Shown: positions 1 to 10,514, counted from the stretch's first letter. The stretch: DNA of 43,850 nt from Phaeospirillum sp. (GCA_030824585.1 JAVBXM010000231.1:1-43850); one strand, 5' to 3'. Translations and numbers: made by a program. The notes: generated by a model not told the origin, from the letters alone.

Positions 1-669
1 GCCGGGCTGGTCACCGTGGCGGCCCCACCCGAGGCGCTGGATATCTATCGGGCCGGCGATCCCGGCCTGCTGGTGGCTCCGGCCGAGCCCTTCGAGTCCC
101 TGCTGGCCGACCGGCGGCGCAATGCCCTGCTGCTGGGGCCCGGCGGCGGAGTGGGGGAGGTTCTGGCCACCCGGGTGGCGGCGGCCCTGGCCACCGGGCG
201 GCTCTGCGTGCTGGACGCCGATTCCCTGTCCAGTTTCGAGGGGCGGGGCGGGGAGCTGTTCCGGCATCTGTCCGACCGGGTGGTGCTCACGCCCCATGAC
301 GGCGAGTTCCGCCGCCTGTTCGGCGAGGTGGCGGGCAGCCGCCTGGAGCGGGCACGGCACGGCGCCCTGGTGTCGGGGGCGGTGGTGCTGCTCAAGGGCC
401 CCGACACCGTGGTGGCCCATCCCGATGGAAGGGCGACCGTCACCACCGATGCGCCGCCTTTTCTTGCCACCGCCGGGTCCGGCGACGTGCTGGCCGGGCT
501 GATCGTCGGGCTGCTGGCCCAGGGCATGGACCCCTTCGCCGCCGCCTCGGCCGCCGCCTGGCTGCATGGGCGGGCGGCGGCGGCGTTCGGTCCCGGGCTG
601 ATCGCCGAGGATTTGCCCGATTCCCTTCCTGCAATCCTGGCCGATAGGGGGAGATTGGCCCATGAATGA
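1..669 (+). CDS. nnrD: NAD(P)H-hydrate dehydratase domain, 5'-truncated by window edge
   Basis: ADP/ATP-dependent NAD(P)HX dehydratase of the YjeF C-terminal (carbohydrate-kinase-like) family, which repairs hydrated NADH and NADPH. The reading frame is open from base 1, so the start lies outside the window. Visible family marks are LLLGPGGGVG near the start, VLDADSLS, VLTPHDGEF, VLLKGPDTVV, and the diagnostic ATAGSGDVLAGLIVGLLAQG followed by AWLHGRAA. In many bacteria this domain is fused behind an N-terminal NAD(P)HX epimerase domain; whether that is so here cannot be seen. The stop at 667-669 overlaps the next gene's start by 8 bases, so the two are probably cotranscribed and translationally coupled. 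Identification is strong; only the N-terminal architecture is unknown. Confidence 0.9.
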   Translation, partial: AGLVTVAAPPEALDIYRAGDPGLLVAPAEPFESLLADRRRNALLLGPGGGVGEVLATRVAAALATGRLCVLDADSLSSFEGRGGELFRHLSDRVVLTPHDGEFRRLFGEVAGSRLERARHGALVSGAVVLLKGPDTVVAHPDGRATVTTDAPPFLATAGSGDVLAGLIVGLLAQGMDPFAAASAAAWLHGRAAAAFGPGLIAEDLPDSLPAILADRGRLAHE

Positions 670-2077
670 GGTTCAGACGACGGCCGCCACCTTTCTGTCC
701 CGCCTGAAGGGATTGTGGCGCGATATCGCCGGGTCGGACGGGGCGGGCAAGGTGCCGGTCCTGGCTCCGGCCCTGCCGGAAAATGATCTCGAGCGGCTGC
801 GTGCCCAGATGGAGGCCTGCCTGTCGGCCAAGGGCGGCGAGGTCTCGGCCCGGGCCAGAGCGGCGGCCCTGGGTCGCGCCTATCTGTCCCTGTCGGCCGA
901 GGGGCGGGTGCGCTTCCTCAAGCTGCTGGCCGCCGGCTTCGGGCCCGATCGCGGCAAAGTGGACGCGGCGGTGGCGAGCCTGGCCGCGGCGGAGGGCGAC
1001 GCGGCCCGGACCCGCGCCGAGATGGAACTGCGCCAGGTGCTGGAGCCGCCGCGCCTCAGGTTGCTGACCCAGTTCAACGCCCTGCCCGAGGGCGTCAAAT
1101 TCCTGGTGGATCTGCGGGCCGAGCTGATGGGCCTGGGCCGCGATCACTCCGACCTGGTGCCGCTGGAGGGCGATCTTCGGGGGTTGCTGGCCTCGTGGTT
1201 CGACGTGGGCTTCCTGGTGCTGGAGCGCATCACCTGGCGCTCGCCGGCCGCCGTGCTGGAAAAGATCATGGAATACGAGGCGGTGCACGCCATCCAGGGC
1301 TGGACCGACCTCAAGAACCGCCTGGATTCCGACCGGCGGCTCTATGCCTTCTTCCATCCGCGCATGCCCGACGAGCCGCTGATCTTCGTCGAGGTGGCCC
1401 TGGTGCGGGACATGGCCGGCAACGTCCAGGACCTGCTGGACCCCACCGCGCCGCTGGGCGACGTGGACAAGGCCGACACCGCCATCTTCTATTCCATCAA
1501 CAACGCCCAGCGCGGCCTGGCGGGGATCAGCTTCGGCAACTTCCTGATCAAGCGGGTGGTGGACGACCTGTCGCGCGAGTTCAAGCAGATCAGGACCTTC
1601 GCCACGCTGTCGCCCATCCCCGGCTTCCGCCGCTGGCTGGAGGGCCGCCTGACCAAGGGCGAGCCCGGCCTGCTGACCGCCGCCGAGCACAAGGCCCTGA
1701 CCCGGGTGAGCGGTATGGCCGCCAAGGGCAGCCTCAAGGCCCTGCTGGCCGAGCCCGACTGGACGGCGGAACCGCTGTTGGCCGAGGCGCTGGAGGGGCC
1801 GCTGACCCGTCTCGCCGCCCGCTACCTCACCCGCGAGAAGCGGGCGGACGGCATGGCGGCCCTGGACCCGGTGGCCCATTTCCACCTGTCCAACGGCGCG
1901 CGGGTCGAGCGGATCAACTGGATGGCCGACATGTCGGCCAACGGCCTCGCCCAGTCGGCGGGGCTGATGGTCAATTACCTCTATGACCTGGGCGATATCG
2001 ATGCCAACCACGAGGCCTATTCGGCCAGCGGCAAGGTGGCGATGTCGGGACGGGTGCGGGCGTTGGCGAAGGGGTAG
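662..2077 (+). CDS. Malonyl-CoA decarboxylase
   Basis: Converts malonyl-CoA to acetyl-CoA and CO2 (471 aa, a normal length for the family). An N-terminal helical region of about 170 residues precedes the GNAT-like catalytic domain. Recognisable stretches are SWFDVGFLVLERITW, YEAVHAIQGW, FHPRMPDEPLIFVEVAL, FYSINNAQRGLAGISFGNFL and FATLSPIPGFRRWL. By analogy with the human enzyme, Ser317 (in LSPIPGF) and His408 (in HLSNGA) are the likely catalytic residues. The C-terminal HFHLSNGARVERINWMAD and SAGLMVNYLYDL blocks are typical. ATG at 662 overlaps the upstream dehydratase gene. No other malonate genes (matB, matC) are adjacent, so the substrate source cannot be inferred here. Confidence 0.93.
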   Translation: MNEVQTTAATFLSRLKGLWRDIAGSDGAGKVPVLAPALPENDLERLRAQMEACLSAKGGEVSARARAAALGRAYLSLSAEGRVRFLKLLAAGFGPDRGKVDAAVASLAAAEGDAARTRAEMELRQVLEPPRLRLLTQFNALPEGVKFLVDLRAELMGLGRDHSDLVPLEGDLRGLLASWFDVGFLVLERITWRSPAAVLEKIMEYEAVHAIQGWTDLKNRLDSDRRLYAFFHPRMPDEPLIFVEVALVRDMAGNVQDLLDPTAPLGDVDKADTAIFYSINNAQRGLAGISFGNFLIKRVVDDLSREFKQIRTFATLSPIPGFRRWLEGRLTKGEPGLLTAAEHKALTRVSGMAAKGSLKALLAEPDWTAEPLLAEALEGPLTRLAARYLTREKRADGMAALDPVAHFHLSNGARVERINWMADMSANGLAQSAGLMVNYLYDLGDIDANHEAYSASGKVAMSGRVRALAKG

Positions 2078-2083
2078 GGAGGG

Positions 2084-2131
2084 GGCGGGACGCCCGCGCT
2101 CCACGATCATTGGGAGCGCGGACGTCCCGCC
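2084..2131. repeat. Long imperfect palindrome after malonyl-CoA decarboxylase
   Basis: Arms 2084-2102 and 2113-2131 pair over 19 positions with a single mismatch (2093 opposite 2122) around a 10-base loop. It begins 6 bases after the stop codon. There is no T-run, so it is either a non-canonical terminator for the gene to its left or a REP-like dispersed palindrome. Confidence 0.6.
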
Positions 2132-2153
2132 CGCAATCAGGACTCACACCAAC

Positions 2154-2264
2154 GGCCGGAATTCTGACCTTCGGTCCGTTATTCCGGCCCCTCAAGCGCC
2201 GGGCGGCGGACCTCCGTCCGCCTTGGCTCCCGCGGCATAAGCCGCGCGGCCGCACTTGCGGCCG
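2154..2264. repeat. Run of short hairpins in convergent intergenic region
   Basis: Four further hairpins follow one another. Arms 2154-2162/2181-2189 form a perfect 9 bp stem with a nested GACC/GGTC stem at 2166-2176. Arms 2205-2211/2216-2222 give 7 bp, 2231-2236/2241-2246 give 6 bp around ATAA, and 2247-2253/2258-2264 give 7 bp around ACTT. No open reading frame of recognisable function lies here. Confidence 0.5.
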
Positions 2265-2265
2265 T

Positions 2266-2292
2266 CCAGCGGTCGAAGGTTTCGACCGCTGG
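2266..2292 (-). terminator. Perfect 12 bp hairpin just after chemoreceptor stop
   Basis: Arms 2266-2277 and 2281-2292 are perfectly complementary around a 3-base loop, starting 2 bases past the stop of the minus-strand chemoreceptor gene. No T-tract follows on the minus strand, so the terminator role rests on position and stem strength only. Confidence 0.45.
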
Positions 2293-2294
2293 TA

Positions 2295-3626
2295 TCAGCC
2301 GGCGCGGATCTGCGACACGAAGCGGTCCACCTGGGTTTCCAGTTGGGCGGAGTCGCGCGACAGGGTGGACGCGGCCTCCAGGACCTGGCGGGCGGCCGTC
2401 CCGGTTTCGCTGGCGGCGGCGTTGACCCGGGTGATGGTCTCGGTCACTTCCGAGGTGCCCTGGGCCGCCTGCTGGACGTTGCGGGCGATTTCGCCGGTGG
2501 CGGCGCCCTGTTCCTCCACTGCCGCGGCGATGGAGCCCGAGATATGGTTGATCTGGCCGATGGTGGTGGCGATGCCGCCGATGGCGCTCACCGCGTCGCG
2601 GGTGGCCGACTGCACCGCCGAAATCTGCGACGCGATCTCCTCGGTGGCCTTGCCGGTCTGGTTGGCGAGGTTCTTCACCTCGTTGGCCACCACGGCGAAG
2701 CCCTTGCCGGCGTCGCCGGCCCTTGCCGCCTCGATGGTGGCGTTGAGCGCCAGCAGGTTGGTCTGCGACGCGATGTCGTTGATCAGCTTGACCACCTGGC
2801 CGATCTTGCTGGCCGCCTCGGCCAGGCTTTGCACCATCTGGTTGGTGCGGTCGGCCTCGACCATGGCGTTGGCGGCGATCTGGGCCGACTGGGCCACCTG
2901 CCGGCTGATCTCGGTGATGGACGACGACAGTTCCTCGGCCGCCGCCGCCACGGTCTGGATGTTGACGGTGGCCTCCTCGGCCGCCGCCGCCACGGTGGTG
3001 GACTGGCGCGAGGTTTCCTCGGCGGTGGCGGTCATGGTCTTGGCGGTGGTTTCCATCTGGCCGGCCGACGAGGCCACCGAGGCCACCAGGCCCTTGACCT
3101 CGCGCTCGAACATCTCGGCCTTGGCGCCCAGCTCGCGGGCGATGATGGCGGCGGTGTTGGTCTCGATATACACCGAGGTGGCCAGGTCCATATCCAGGAA
3201 GGCCGCCTTGTTGACGGCGTTCAGCACCAGGATCAGGCGGCGCGGGTCCTTGCGGTAGTGCTCGACCGCCACGGCGGTCACCATGTTCAGCACGAAGCAA
3301 TAGCCGGCGGTATACCACTTGGGTTCCAGGCCGATGCGCTGGTGAACCTTGCCGATCTCGGTGACCTGGGTGAAGTAGCGGTCGTCGAACTGCCCGAGGA
3401 ACACGCTTTCCATCCAATGCTTCTTCTGCATGGAGCGCGCATGGGCCATACGCTCGGGCGTGGCGAACATTTTCGCAGTCGCCGGATTGTTGCTCACATG
3501 GCGATAGAAGGTGTCGAGAACCCCGTCGATGTGTCGCGCCAGGACATCGCGGAATTCCCGCAACGCGCGCTTGGTCTCTTCATCGATCTGCAGGAAAGCT
3601 ATGCTTGAGGTGCGGTCGAGGTCCAT
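2295..3626 (-). CDS. Globin-coupled (HemAT-type) soluble chemoreceptor
   Basis: 443 aa with no transmembrane segment. Residues 1 to about 165 form a protoglobin-type sensor domain (for example LREFRDVLARHIDGVLDTFY and the VHQRIGLEPKWY block), in which His95 is the likely proximal haem ligand. Residues 170-440 form a methyl-accepting signalling domain with the conserved hairpin tip around INDIASQTNLLALNATIEA. In HemAT-like proteins the haem binds O2 and the cytoplasmic receptor signals through CheW/CheA; O2 sensing here is inferred from the family. The gene is monocistronic, flanked by a hairpin-rich convergent region downstream and the divergent tRNA-Leu upstream. The ATG at 3626 has a purine-rich AAGGTGG upstream. 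Confidence in the domain call is high; the ligand (O2, NO or CO) is not shown. Confidence 0.9.
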   Translation of the reverse strand: MDLDRTSSIAFLQIDEETKRALREFRDVLARHIDGVLDTFYRHVSNNPATAKMFATPERMAHARSMQKKHWMESVFLGQFDDRYFTQVTEIGKVHQRIGLEPKWYTAGYCFVLNMVTAVAVEHYRKDPRRLILVLNAVNKAAFLDMDLATSVYIETNTAAIIARELGAKAEMFEREVKGLVASVASSAGQMETTAKTMTATAEETSRQSTTVAAAAEEATVNIQTVAAAAEELSSSITEISRQVAQSAQIAANAMVEADRTNQMVQSLAEAASKIGQVVKLINDIASQTNLLALNATIEAARAGDAGKGFAVVANEVKNLANQTGKATEEIASQISAVQSATRDAVSAIGGIATTIGQINHISGSIAAAVEEQGAATGEIARNVQQAAQGTSEVTETITRVNAAASETGTAARQVLEAASTLSRDSAQLETQVDRFVSQIRAG

Positions 3627-3661
3627 TTTTCCACCTTATCCCCAACAGTATGTGGGGGCAG

Positions 3662-3690
3662 AGTATGGGCCAGCATCTCGGGCGTTTCAA
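3662..3690 (-). promoter_or_regulatory. Candidate sigma70-type promoter of chemoreceptor gene
   Basis: Reading the minus strand, TTGAAA (3690-3685), a 17 bp spacer and CATACT (3667-3662) give a plausible housekeeping promoter about 36 bases upstream of the ATG. Confidence 0.4.
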
Positions 3691-3803
3691 ATCCATTTCG
3701 GCTGTTTCCCAGTGATTCACTATACCTTTCGCTCCCATGAAACCGGGGGGTGGGAGGGCTCGGGCGGCCGTGCGGCTTTTCCCTGTTTCCCCGGAAACGA
3801 ACA

Positions 3804-3812
3804 TGCTATAGA
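3804..3812 (+). promoter_or_regulatory. Extended -10 element upstream of tRNA-Leu
   Basis: TGCTATAGA matches an extended -10 (TGnTATAAT-like). The -35 at the expected spacing (about 3784-3789) is poor. It lies about 75 bases before the tRNA, leaving a leader to be processed. Confidence 0.4.
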
Positions 3813-3887
3813 CAGGACCCTCCCGACGGGGCGGCCCCAGGGCGCGCAGGCTTGCGCGCGCGGGTTCGACGGCGTGCACGGTCGATT

Positions 3888-3972
3888 GCGGGCGTGGTGG
3901 AATTGGTAGACACACTGGATTTAGGTTCCAGCGGCGCAAGCCATGGGGGTTCAAGTCCCTTCGCCCGCACCA
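3888..3972 (+). tRNA. tRNA-Leu (anticodon UAG)
   Basis: 85 nt with encoded CCA. Acceptor strands GCGGGCG (3888-3894) and CGCCCGC (3962-3968) pair fully, with discriminator A3969 and CCA 3970-3972. The anticodon stem CTGGA/TCCAG encloses loop TTTAGGT with anticodon TAG at 3922-3924. A long variable arm (class II) and a GGTTCAAGTCC T-arm are present. Confidence 0.97.
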
Positions 3973-4062
3973 CCATTCACCGCTGCCGGCCCTGGACCCT
4001 GGCGCATGCCGACCGGCGGGAACAGCGATTTCAACTCACTCGATTCGATTGGCGATAGACTG

Positions 4063-5451
4063 ATGCAGGTAACCGAGATCAATGCCGAAGGCCTGAAGCA
4101 CCAATTCAAGGTCGTCGTTCCCGCCGCGCAGCTGGAAACCCGGATGCAGGACAAGCTGGCGGAGATCGCCCGCAACGTGGCCATGCCCGGCTTCCGCCCC
4201 GGCAAGGTGCCCATGAACATCGTGCGCAAGAAGTACGGCGGCGCCGTGATGGGCGAGATCCTGGAGAACGCCGTGAACGACGGCGCCGGCAAGGCCATCA
4301 CCGACGGCAGCCTGCGCCCGGCCATGCAGCCCAAGATCGAGATCACCAAGTACGAGGAAGGCTCGGACCTGGAGTTCACCGTGGCGGTGGAAGTGCTGCC
4401 CGAGATCAAGACCATGGATTTCGGCACCATCAATCTGGTGCGCGACAAGGCCGTGGTGCCCGATGCCGAGGTGGACGACGCCCTGGCCAAGATCGCCGAG
4501 CGCAACGAGACCTCCGAGCCGGTCAAGCGCGCCGCCAAGTCGGGCGACGTGCTGGTCATCGACTTCGTGGGCAAGCTGGACGGCGTGGCCTTCCCCGGCG
4601 GCACCGCCGAGGGCTATTCGCTGAAGCTGGGCTCCAACACCTTCATCCCCGGCTTCGAGGACCAGTTGGTCGGCAAGAAGGCCGACACCGACGCCGAAGT
4701 GAACGTCACCTTCCCCGAGGGCTACGGCAACGAGGCCCTGGCCGGCAAGCCGGCGGTGTTCGAGGTCAAGGTCAAGGAAGTGCGCGCTCCCAAGGCCGCC
4801 GCCGTCGATGACGAGCTGGCCAAGTCGGTCGGCCTGGAAAGCCTGGATGCGCTCAAGACCGCCATCCGCGACGAAATCGCCCGTGAGCTGGACGGCGTGT
4901 CGCGCATGAAGCTGAAGCGCGCCCTGCTGGACGCCCTGTCGGCCGGTCATGACTTCCCGGTTCCCCCGGGCATGCTGGACGGCGAGTTCGAGGCCATCTG
5001 GAAGCAGGTCGAGGCCGACAAGGAAGCCGGCCGCCAGGACGCCGCCGATGCCGGCAAGTCCGAGGACGAGCTGAAGGCCGAGTACCGCACCCTGGCCGAG
5101 CGCCGCGTGCGCCTGGGCCTGCTGCTGGCCGAGGTCGGCCGGGCCAACGAGATCAACGTGACCCAGGAAGACCTCAACCGCGGCATCATGATGGAAGCCC
5201 GCCGCTATCCGGGCCAGGAGCATCTGGTGCTGCAGTACTACCAGAAGAACCAGGAGGCCCTGGAATCGCTGCGCGCTCCCCTCTACGAGGAGAAGGTGGT
5301 CGATTTCATCCTGGAGCTGGCCAAGATCACCGACAAGGAAGTGTCGGTCGAGGACCTGCGCAAGGACCCCGACGAGGCTTCCGCTGACGGCGAGGCCGCC
5401 CCGGCCAAGCCGAAGAAGAAGGCCGCCGCCAAGAAGAAGGCGGCCGAATAG
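4063..5451 (+). CDS. tig: Trigger factor (ribosome-associated chaperone)
   Basis: 462 aa. Binds ribosomal protein L23 at the exit tunnel and shields nascent chains; it also has peptidyl-prolyl isomerase activity. The N-terminal ribosome-binding domain carries the signature GFRPGKVP. A FKBP-like PPIase domain spans about residues 150-235 (GDVLVIDFVGKLDG, GFEDQLVG, FPEGYGNEALAGK), and the helical substrate-binding domain follows. The last 30 residues are a Lys/Ala-rich tail. The frame is open further upstream into the tRNA gene, but the family N-terminus MQVTEINAEGLKHQF fixes the ATG at 4063. No Shine-Dalgarno is evident there. It begins 90 bases after tRNA-Leu and precedes clpP-clpX, the usual order. 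Confidence 0.96.
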   Translation: MQVTEINAEGLKHQFKVVVPAAQLETRMQDKLAEIARNVAMPGFRPGKVPMNIVRKKYGGAVMGEILENAVNDGAGKAITDGSLRPAMQPKIEITKYEEGSDLEFTVAVEVLPEIKTMDFGTINLVRDKAVVPDAEVDDALAKIAERNETSEPVKRAAKSGDVLVIDFVGKLDGVAFPGGTAEGYSLKLGSNTFIPGFEDQLVGKKADTDAEVNVTFPEGYGNEALAGKPAVFEVKVKEVRAPKAAAVDDELAKSVGLESLDALKTAIRDEIARELDGVSRMKLKRALLDALSAGHDFPVPPGMLDGEFEAIWKQVEADKEAGRQDAADAGKSEDELKAEYRTLAERRVRLGLLLAEVGRANEINVTQEDLNRGIMMEARRYPGQEHLVLQYYQKNQEALESLRAPLYEEKVVDFILELAKITDKEVSVEDLRKDPDEASADGEAAPAKPKKKAAAKKKAAE

Positions 5452-5470
5452 GTTCTGGTTTGCGTGCAAA

Positions 5471-5503
5471 GCCCGCGACGTTCACCATATGAATGTCGCG
5501 GGC
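5471..5503. other. 33-base hairpin between tig and clpP
   Basis: Arms 5471-5484 and 5490-5503 pair over 14 positions (one G-T wobble) around the loop CCATA. It lies 20 bases after the tig stop and 53 before the clpP start. There is no T-run, so a stable mRNA 3' end, processing site or attenuator is as likely as a terminator. Confidence 0.55.
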
Positions 5504-5556
5504 AGCCAACTTCCTCGGCGCCCGCCCCCGCCGATGTCATTTCCAAAGGACGGAAA

Positions 5557-6198
5557 ATGCGCGAAAGAGACCCGATCGACCTCTACATGAACACCCTGGT
5601 TCCCATGGTGGTCGAGCAGACCAACCGGGGCGAGCGGTCCTACGACATCTATTCGCGCCTGCTGAAGGAGCGGATCGTCTTCCTGACCGGTCAGGTGTTC
5701 GACGAAGTCGCCAGCCTGATCTGCGCCCAGTTGCTGTTCCTGGAATCCGAGAATCCCAGCAAGGACATCGCCTTCTACATCAACTCGCCGGGTGGCGTGG
5801 TGACGTCGGGCCTGGCCATCTACGACACCATGCAGTACATCCGCCCCGCCGTCTCCACCGTGTGCGTCGGCCAGGCGGCCTCCATGGGCTCGCTGCTGAT
5901 GACCGCCGGCGAGAAGGGCAAGCGCTTCTCGCTGCCCAATTCCCGCATCATGGTGCACCAGCCGTCGGGCGGCGCCCAGGGCCAGGCCACGGATATCGAA
6001 ATCCAGGCCCGCGAGATCCTTGCGCTTCGTGCCCGCCTCAACAACATCTATGTCGAGCACACCGGCCAGCCGCTGGACGTGATCGAGAAGGTGATGGAGC
6101 GCGACAAGTTCATGACCGCCGAGGAGGCCAAGGAATTCGGCCTGATCGACGAGGTGGTGAACAAGCGCCCCGCCGCCGAGGGCGATTCCGCGTCCTAA
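5557..6198 (+). CDS. clpP: ATP-dependent Clp protease proteolytic subunit
   Basis: 213 aa serine peptidase that forms the double-heptamer barrel of ClpXP/ClpAP. The catalytic triad is visible: Ser109 in GQAASMGS, His134 in IMVHQPSGG and Asp183 in [11 protein letters not shown]. The N-terminus [20 protein letters not shown] and [17 protein letters not shown] are classical. The open frame extends upstream, but the ATG at 5557 is chosen because AAAGGA at 5545-5550 is a good ribosome site and the family starts here. ClpX, its unfoldase partner, is encoded 159 bases downstream, after a probable terminator. Confidence 0.97.
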   Translation: MRERDPIDLYMNTLVPMVVEQTNRGERSYDIYSRLLKERIVFLTGQVFDEVASLICAQLLFLESENPSKDIAFYINSPGGVVTSGLAIYDTMQYIRPAVSTVCVGQAASMGSLLMTAGEKGKRFSLPNSRIMVHQPSGGAQGQATDIEIQAREILALRARLNNIYVEHTGQPLDVIEKVMERDKFMTAEEAKEFGLIDEVVNKRPAAEGDSAS

Positions 6199-6215
6199 GT
6201 CTGTTCAAGCACCAG

Positions 6216-6258
6216 CGGCCGGGCCGGTTCCTGACAGGGACTTGCCCGGCCGTTTGCT
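6216..6258 (+). terminator. Rho-independent-type terminator after clpP
   Basis: A perfect 9 bp GC-rich stem (6216-6224 with 6244-6252) and 19-base loop are followed by TTTGCTT. It implies that clpX has at least partly separate transcription. Confidence 0.6.
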
Positions 6259-6357
6259 TATGCGTCCATGACAGAATTGTCGTTGTCTGGCGTGGCGGGC
6301 TGTGTCTAACATGATTTCGCGGGTGCGATGCGGCCGCCATGATTCAATGGAGTTTCG

Positions 6358-7623
6358 ATGACCAAGTCCACTAGCGGCGATTCCAAGAATACTCTGTACT
6401 GCTCGTTCTGTGGAAAGAGCCAGCACGAGGTGAGGAAGCTTATCGCCGGGCCGACCGTGTTCATCTGTGATGAGTGCGTCGAGCTGTGCATGGACATCAT
6501 TCGCGAAGAGCACAAGACCCATCTGGTGCGCTCGCGTGATGGCGTTCCGACCCCCAAGGACATCTGCGCCGTGCTCGATGACTACGTCATCGGCCAGGGC
6601 CATGCCAAGAAGGTGCTGTCGGTCGCCGTCCACAACCACTACAAGCGGCTGCAGCACGGCGGCAAGAACAACGAAGTCGAGCTGGCCAAGTCCAACATCC
6701 TGCTGATCGGCCCCACCGGCTGCGGCAAGACGCTGCTGGCCCAGACCCTGGCGCGCATCCTGGATGTGCCGTTCACCATGGCCGACGCCACCACCCTGAC
6801 CGAGGCCGGCTACGTGGGCGAGGATGTGGAGAACATCATCCTCAAGCTGCTGCAGGCCGCCGAGTACAATGTGGAGCGGGCCCAGCGCGGCATCGTCTAC
6901 ATCGACGAGGTGGACAAGATCAGCCGCAAGTCCGACAACCCGTCCATCACCCGCGACGTGTCGGGCGAGGGCGTGCAGCAGGCCCTGCTGAAGATCATGG
7001 AAGGCACCGTCGCCTCGGTGCCGCCCCAGGGCGGGCGCAAGCATCCCCAGCAGGAATTCCTGCAGGTGGACACCACCAACATCCTGTTCATCTGCGGCGG
7101 CGCCTTCGCCGGCCTGGAAAAGATCATCGGCTCGCGCGGCCGGGGCACCTCCATCGGTTTCGGCGCCGACGTGCGCGGCCCGGACGAGCGCCGCACCGGC
7201 GAGATTCTGCGCGAGGTCGAGCCCGAGGACCTGCTGAAGTTCGGCCTGATCCCCGAATTCGTCGGCCGCCTGCCGGTCCTGGCGACTCTCGAGGACTTGG
7301 ACGTCGACGCCCTGATCGATATCCTGTCCAAGCCGAAGAACGCCCTGGTCAAGCAGTACCAGCGCCTGTTCGAGATGGAGGACACCCGTCTCGCCTTCTC
7401 CGACGACGCGCTGAAGGCCATTTCCGAGAAGGCCATCGCGCGCAAGACCGGCGCGCGCGGCCTGCGCTCCATCATGGAATCCATCCTGCTCGACACCATG
7501 TTCGACCTGCCCGGCCTCGACGCCGTGGACGAGGTGGTGATCAACAAGGAAGTGGTGGAGGGCCGCGCCAAGCCCCTCTACATTTATTCCGAACGGCGCG
7601 AGGACGTGGGCTCCAGCGCCTGA
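6358..7623 (+). CDS. clpX: ClpX, AAA+ unfoldase of the ClpXP protease
   Basis: 421 aa. The N-terminal zinc-binding domain uses Cys15, Cys18, Cys37 and Cys40 ([18 protein letters not shown]). The AAA+ module has Walker A GPTGCGKT at 118-125 and Walker [11 protein letters not shown], followed by the RNP/pore-loop blocks typical of ClpX ([26 protein letters not shown]). [14 protein letters not shown] and the sensor-2 region [12 protein letters not shown] complete it. It recognises tagged proteins, unfolds them and feeds them to ClpP encoded upstream. ATG at 6358 has GGAG 8 bases upstream. Confidence 0.97.
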   Translation: MTKSTSGDSKNTLYCSFCGKSQHEVRKLIAGPTVFICDECVELCMDIIREEHKTHLVRSRDGVPTPKDICAVLDDYVIGQGHAKKVLSVAVHNHYKRLQHGGKNNEVELAKSNILLIGPTGCGKTLLAQTLARILDVPFTMADATTLTEAGYVGEDVENIILKLLQAAEYNVERAQRGIVYIDEVDKISRKSDNPSITRDVSGEGVQQALLKIMEGTVASVPPQGGRKHPQQEFLQVDTTNILFICGGAFAGLEKIIGSRGRGTSIGFGADVRGPDERRTGEILREVEPEDLLKFGLIPEFVGRLPVLATLEDLDVDALIDILSKPKNALVKQYQRLFEMEDTRLAFSDDALKAISEKAIARKTGARGLRSIMESILLDTMFDLPGLDAVDEVVINKEVVEGRAKPLYIYSERREDVGSSA

Positions 7624-7637
7624 CGGTCCAAGGCGTG

Positions 7638-7685
7638 AAAAAAACCGGGCGGGTTTCCCGATCAGGGAGCCCGCCCGTGGTTTTT
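7638..7685 (+). terminator. Terminator between clpX and lon
   Basis: Inverted repeat with a CGGGCGGG/CCCGCCCG core, preceded by an A-run and followed by TTTTT at 7681-7685. The A-run on one side and the T-run on the other would allow bidirectional function. Confidence 0.75.
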
Positions 7686-7773
7686 CCCACAATTCCTAGT
7701 GTTCCGCTTCGGCCTAAAGCCAAAATCTGCATTGCGGACACCCCCGACAAGACACTAGAATCATCGGACATGG

Positions 7774-7804
7774 CTTGACGACGGGCGGACTCCGCCCCAG
7801 CTAG
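7774..7804 (+). promoter_or_regulatory. Sigma32 (heat-shock)-like promoter of lon
   Basis: CTTGAC (7774-7779), a 15 bp spacer and CCCCAGCTAG (7795-7804) closely follow the enterobacterial RpoH pattern CTTGAA-N13-15-CCCCATNTA. Within it lies the odd palindrome 7783-7797 (GGGCGGA-C-TCCGCCC). It lies about 70 bases before the lon start. Heat-shock control of lon is known in other bacteria; here it is inferred. Confidence 0.5.
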
Positions 7805-7874
7805 AGCCTGTCATGGTTACAGTACAAAGACGGGCCGACCCAGTCGGGCGTCCCGCCGGCGTGAATGAGGCAGC

Positions 7875-10286
<2,412 letters not shown>

Positions 10287-10316
10287 TCCGCCGTTTTTTG
10301 TGTTTTCTTTGCCGAG

Positions 10317-10349
10317 ATCGGCAATCTCCGGTGGGGATTGCCGATTTTG
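10317..10349 (+). terminator. Rho-independent terminator of lon
   Basis: A 13 bp stem (10317-10329 with 10333-10345, one G-T pair) around a 3-base loop is followed by a short T-run ending in GC. Confidence 0.75.
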
Positions 10350-10416
10350 CGTATGGGGGGTGGGACGGGAAGGGGCTTGGATGCCAGCAAATCCGCCATT
10401 TCTCGCCGATTGCGCA

Positions 10417-10445
10417 TTGACGCTATCCGACAGCCTGAATTAGAC
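10417..10445 (+). promoter_or_regulatory. Predicted hupB promoter
   Basis: TTGACG (10417-10422), a 17 bp spacer and TTAGAC (10440-10445) form a good alphaproteobacterial sigma70-type promoter about 70 bases before the GTG start. Confidence 0.5.
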
Positions 10446-10462
10446 TGGCTGCCGTCTAATTC
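10437..10462. promoter_or_regulatory. Perfect 9 bp inverted repeat over the hupB -10
   Basis: GAATTAGAC (10437-10445) and GTCTAATTC (10454-10462) are exact reverse complements separated by 8 bases. The left arm contains the predicted -10 and the right arm covers the likely start of transcription, as an operator would. The regulator is unknown. Confidence 0.5.
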
Positions 10463-10514
10463 GATAGGCGGTAAGGCCGGCTATCATTGTCGGTATAACG
10501 AAGGGGGTCCTCAG

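Noticed and set aside
440-2110. 556-codon minus-strand frame over malonyl-CoA decarboxylase
   Set aside because: A shadow of the real plus-strand gene, whose family motifs are unmistakable.
7808-7825. CTGTCAT half-site just before lon as a second Pho box
   Set aside because: The second half (ACAGTAC after GGTT) does not match; only one half-site is present.
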